A DNA stretch of 64,000 nucleotides from Corynebacterium sp. TAE3-ERU12 (lineage in GTDB: Bacteria; Actinomycetota; Actinomycetes; Mycobacteriales; Mycobacteriaceae): assembly GCF_019209905.1 (NCBI RefSeq), contig NZ_JAHUTM010000001.1:806001-870000 (forward strand), written 5' to 3'. The notes under the pieces were generated by a model. It worked only from the letters and a program-made list of their open reading frames with translations. It searched no databases and was not told where the DNA came from. Of the stretch, positions 61,752-64,000 are shown piece by piece (position 1 is the first letter of the stretch; the number at the start of each line of letters is the position of its first letter). The position numbers and the translations under genes were made by a program.

Positions 61752-62978
61752 GTGCTTTCCCCGTGGCTTCGCCGCACCGGTGACGAAGCGCCGCCTACAG
61801 CCAAAATCCCCATCCCACACGAAATCTGGGTCATGGTCTCGGCGGCATTCATCATCGCTTTGGGCTTTGGCCTAATCGCCCCAATCCTGCCGCAATACGC
61901 CCGCAGCTTCGATGTCTCCATCTTTGCTGCCAGCTTCGTGGTTAGCGTGTTCGCTGTATTCCGGTTGATGTTCGCGCCCCTTAGTGGACGCATGGTCAAC
62001 GGCGTTGGTTACCGCAAGACCTACCTGACCGGACTCACCGTGGTGGCGGTATCCACGCTGGCAGTCGCCGCAGCCCAGAACTACTGGCAGCTCATCATCT
62101 TCCGTGCTGTCGGCGGTATCGGCTCGACCATGTTCACTGTCTCAGCCATGGGGCTTATTGCACGCATCGCGCCACCAGCTATTCGTGGTCGATGCTCGGC
62201 CACATACGGCAGCGCGTTCTTGCTGGGCAGCATCATCGGACCGGTCCTTGGTGCTGCCATGGCCAGCTGGGGAATGCGGATTCCGTTCCTGATCTACGGC
62301 TTCGCCCTGCTCGTAGCCGTCGTTATCGTCGCAATACGCCTTGACGCTGAGTCACTACGGCAGCGCGTTCCCCGTCAAACAGCCCCGGCAATGACATTCC
62401 GCGAAGCCACACAGGATCCTGCCTACCGTTCAGTGCTGTGTTCTGGCTTTGCAACCGGGTGGACCAATTTTGGTGTTCGCGTCGCGATCATCCCACTTTT
62501 TGCAGGAGCCACCTTCAGCCGTGGCCCCGCCGTCGCCGGCATTGCACTGACCGTGTTCGCTCTGGGGACGGTGCTGTCGATGCAGTTCTCGGGCTCTTTA
62601 TCCGACCGGATCGGTAGGCGACCCGTGCTGCTAACTGGTCTGATTATCAATGGCCTGTTCACCGGCATCTTCGGATTTATGCATACCGACGTGGCGGTGC
62701 TTGTGGTCTCGCTATTGGCCGGTTTCGGTGCCGGCATGGTCAACCCCGTGCAGCAGGCCGTGATCGCAGATGTGATCGGGGCGGAAAAGCCTGGCGGAAA
62801 GGTGCTGGCGAATTACCAGATGGCGCAGGACATGGGGATGATCCTCGGGCCGCTCGTTGTGGGTGCCATTGTTGACGCGGCGGGATTCCAGGTGGGGTTC
62901 GCCGTTTGCGGTGTGTTGATGGCAATGGCAGCGCTGATATGGCTATTCGGTAGGGAAAGCGCACCCGAAAAGGCATGA
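61752..62978 (+). CDS. MFS exporter (multidrug-type)
   Basis: The 408-residue transporter has twelve predicted membrane segments and the MFS loop motif GRMVNGVGYRK (about 75-85), plus the antiporter-like GSIIGPVLGAAMASWG (about 158-173). LSDRIGRRPV (about 280) repeats loop 8-9. GTG start at 61752 with TTGGAGG five bases upstream. A GntR/UTRA regulator follows on the same strand, so the exporter may be controlled by it. Substrate unknown. Confidence 0.86.
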   Translation: MLSPWLRRTGDEAPPTAKIPIPHEIWVMVSAAFIIALGFGLIAPILPQYARSFDVSIFAASFVVSVFAVFRLMFAPLSGRMVNGVGYRKTYLTGLTVVAVSTLAVAAAQNYWQLIIFRAVGGIGSTMFTVSAMGLIARIAPPAIRGRCSATYGSAFLLGSIIGPVLGAAMASWGMRIPFLIYGFALLVAVVIVAIRLDAESLRQRVPRQTAPAMTFREATQDPAYRSVLCSGFATGWTNFGVRVAIIPLFAGATFSRGPAVAGIALTVFALGTVLSMQFSGSLSDRIGRRPVLLTGLIINGLFTGIFGFMHTDVAVLVVSLLAGFGAGMVNPVQQAVIADVIGAEKPGGKVLANYQMAQDMGMILGPLVVGAIVDAAGFQVGFAVCGVLMAMAALIWLFGRESAPEKA

Positions 62979-63084
62979 CGACCGTGAGCGCACAGTCTCC
63001 ATCAGCGCCATAGGGCTATCATTGTGGCGGTATAAAAATTTCCATCCTTCACTGGCCCAGCCAAGGCCGGAGCGGGGATTTGCA

Positions 63085-63822
63085 GTGACCCACCCTAATT
63101 CACCGTTGTATAGCTCTATCGCCTCTGAGCTGCGACAACGCATTCGTTCCGGGGAATACCCCGCTGGACACCGGCTGCCCACCGAGCGTGAGCTGTGCTC
63201 CCAGCTTGGCGTTGCGCGCTCAACAGTGCGGCAAGCTCTCGATTCGCTCGAAGTTGAGGGGCTTGTCACCCGGCGGCGCGGCCGTGGTGGTGGCACCGTG
63301 GTGCTCCCACCAGCACCACTGGTTGAGCTGACCGATATCCGCGGTTTCATGCGGCAGCTCTACGACCGCGGACACAAGGTGACGTCGACTGTTCTGCTCT
63401 CCGAAAAACGTGTCGTAGAGGCCGAAGAACGTGAAGCCCTCCGCCTCAATCAAGGGGCCGAAGTATGGGTTATTCACCGTTTAAGCTGCATCGATGATGT
63501 TCCCATTTTGGTAGAGCGTTCCCAGTTTCCGGTTGCCCTTTTCCCCGATCTGCTCGACCACAACATCACCGCATCGCTCTACGGTCTGATGCGGGATACG
63601 TATCACCGTGCACCGGAGTCGAAGACCGAGCACATTGAGCCAGGACTATCCGACGCTGAAGAAGCGCACTTATTCTCTGGCTCACCACGAGGTCCTGTTC
63701 TGCGAATACGTCGCACTTCGTTTGACTCCACCGGCGAGGCGGTGGAGTACTCCGTCGACACGTTCCGCTCGAACCGGCTACGGATGTGCGTGCAGACCGG
63801 CGAGAATCCTGCTGTCAGTTAG
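63085..63822 (+). CDS. GntR-family regulator of the HutC/UTRA type
   Basis: The DNA-binding N-terminus has the GntR winged helix: YSSIASELRQRIRSGEYPAGHRLPTERELC (about 9-39), SRSTVRQAL-like ARSTVRQALDSLEVEGLV (about 44-62). The rest is a UTRA effector domain (about 85-235, with VIHRLSCIDDVPILVERSQFP and EYSVDTFRSNR). UTRA domains bind small ligands, often sugars or amino-acid derivatives. GTG start at 63085 gives 245 residues. A TATAAA -10-like element lies at 63031-63036. It overlaps the end of the convergent gene at 63819. Confidence 0.87.
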   Translation: MTHPNSPLYSSIASELRQRIRSGEYPAGHRLPTERELCSQLGVARSTVRQALDSLEVEGLVTRRRGRGGGTVVLPPAPLVELTDIRGFMRQLYDRGHKVTSTVLLSEKRVVEAEEREALRLNQGAEVWVIHRLSCIDDVPILVERSQFPVALFPDLLDHNITASLYGLMRDTYHRAPESKTEHIEPGLSDAEEAHLFSGSPRGPVLRIRRTSFDSTGEAVEYSVDTFRSNRLRMCVQTGENPAVS

Positions 63823-64000
63823 TTGCGGACTGCTCCGGTGATGACGCTGGGGATGGTGGTGGGGTTGGGGCCGAATAGTTCTGATTGGTATTCGTTTTGT
63901 TCGTAGTCGTGTGGGGTGTGGCGTACTGAGTGGACGCTGTTGTGGTCGTCGTGTCGGTTGTTGTGGGGTGGGCGGGTGCCGTAGATGGTGTTGGTGCGGG
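63819..64000 (-). CDS. C-terminal part of an unidentified gene
   Basis: The minus strand encodes at least 59 residues ending with a TAA at 63819-63821, which overlaps the stop of the GntR gene. The visible part is rich in His, Asn, Asp and Pro, ends SVITGAVRN and shows very C- and A-rich codons. No family can be named from this piece. Confidence 0.6.
   Translation of the reverse strand, partial: RTNTIYGTRPPHNNRHDDHNSVHSVRHTPHDYEQNEYQSELFGPNPTTIPSVITGAVRN

Noticed and set aside
1-64000. tRNA, rRNA, insertion sequence or prophage genes
   Set aside because: No T-loop/anticodon-like motifs, transposase frames or long terminal inverted repeats were seen by eye. A tRNAscan or an ISfinder search would be decisive.

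Overview
The window is chromosomal DNA from a high-GC, mycolate-lineage actinobacterium, most likely a Corynebacterium. Two things point there: mycothiol, glycogen, diaminopimelate (DAP) and glucosylglycerate genes occur together, and long stretches follow the gene order I remember from the Mycobacterium tuberculosis Rv1165-Rv1248 region (typA-lpqW-mshB-Rv1171-fdxC-dapC; dapE-LOG-folP2-gpgS; DUF3117-glgA-glgC; methyltransferase-sigE-anti-sigma-htrA-tatB-mrp-DUF1003-MgtE-like-Rv1234-like-corA; odhA). No tRNA, rRNA, insertion sequence, prophage or CRISPR array was seen. Genes are tightly packed, with many ATGA or 4-base overlaps and frequent GTG starts.

0-7.4 kb: a cut-off patatin-like lipase, two metallopeptidase-family enzymes (M18, M20), a GH13 glycosidase translationally coupled to the M20 gene, an acidic lipoprotein and a polytopic GT-C-like membrane protein. 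7.5-11.1 kb: a TPP riboswitch heads ykoE-ykoD-ykoC (ECF-type thiamine/HMP importer) and a small abutting P-loop kinase. 11.2-13 kb: a DrrA/DrrB-type ABC exporter. 13.1-18.3 kb: an L,D-transpeptidase-like wall enzyme, a YdcF-like membrane protein, an acyl-CoA dehydrogenase, a YeiH-type exporter and a class III-like sirtuin. 18.4-21 kb: a CsoR/CstR-family sensor with a candidate operator, a SUFU/DUF402 gene pair and a secreted protein.

21.4-28.2 kb: typA, lpqW, mshB, a membrane protein, the 7Fe ferredoxin and dapC. 28.2-34 kb: a lysine/DAP block with dapD, an amino-acid permease, a divergent dapD paralog and dapE. 34-41.5 kb: LOG-family hydrolase, folP2, gpgS, small proteins, an RlmA-like methyltransferase, the divergent glgA/glgC pair and an O-methyltransferase. 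41.7-50.9 kb: the SigE envelope-stress module (sigE, ZAS anti-sigma factor, HtrA), tatB, mrp, magnesium-related proteins, CorA, an orphan substrate-binding lipoprotein and a KmtR-like metal sensor. 51-64 kb: the fused 2-oxoglutarate dehydrogenase odhA, a giant fused ABC exporter with unequal ATPase sites, an EcsC-like protein, a poly-aspartate-tailed acidic protein, an orphan, an MFS exporter, a GntR/UTRA regulator and the end of an unidentified gene.

The most rewarding items are the TPP riboswitch with a Shine-Dalgarno-sequestering hairpin and an attached kinase, the CstR-like sensor (Cys-Ala-Cys) near a YeiH exporter and sirtuin, the SUFU-DUF402 pair, and the divergent DapD and FolP paralogs. 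All names rest on motif recognition without database searches.
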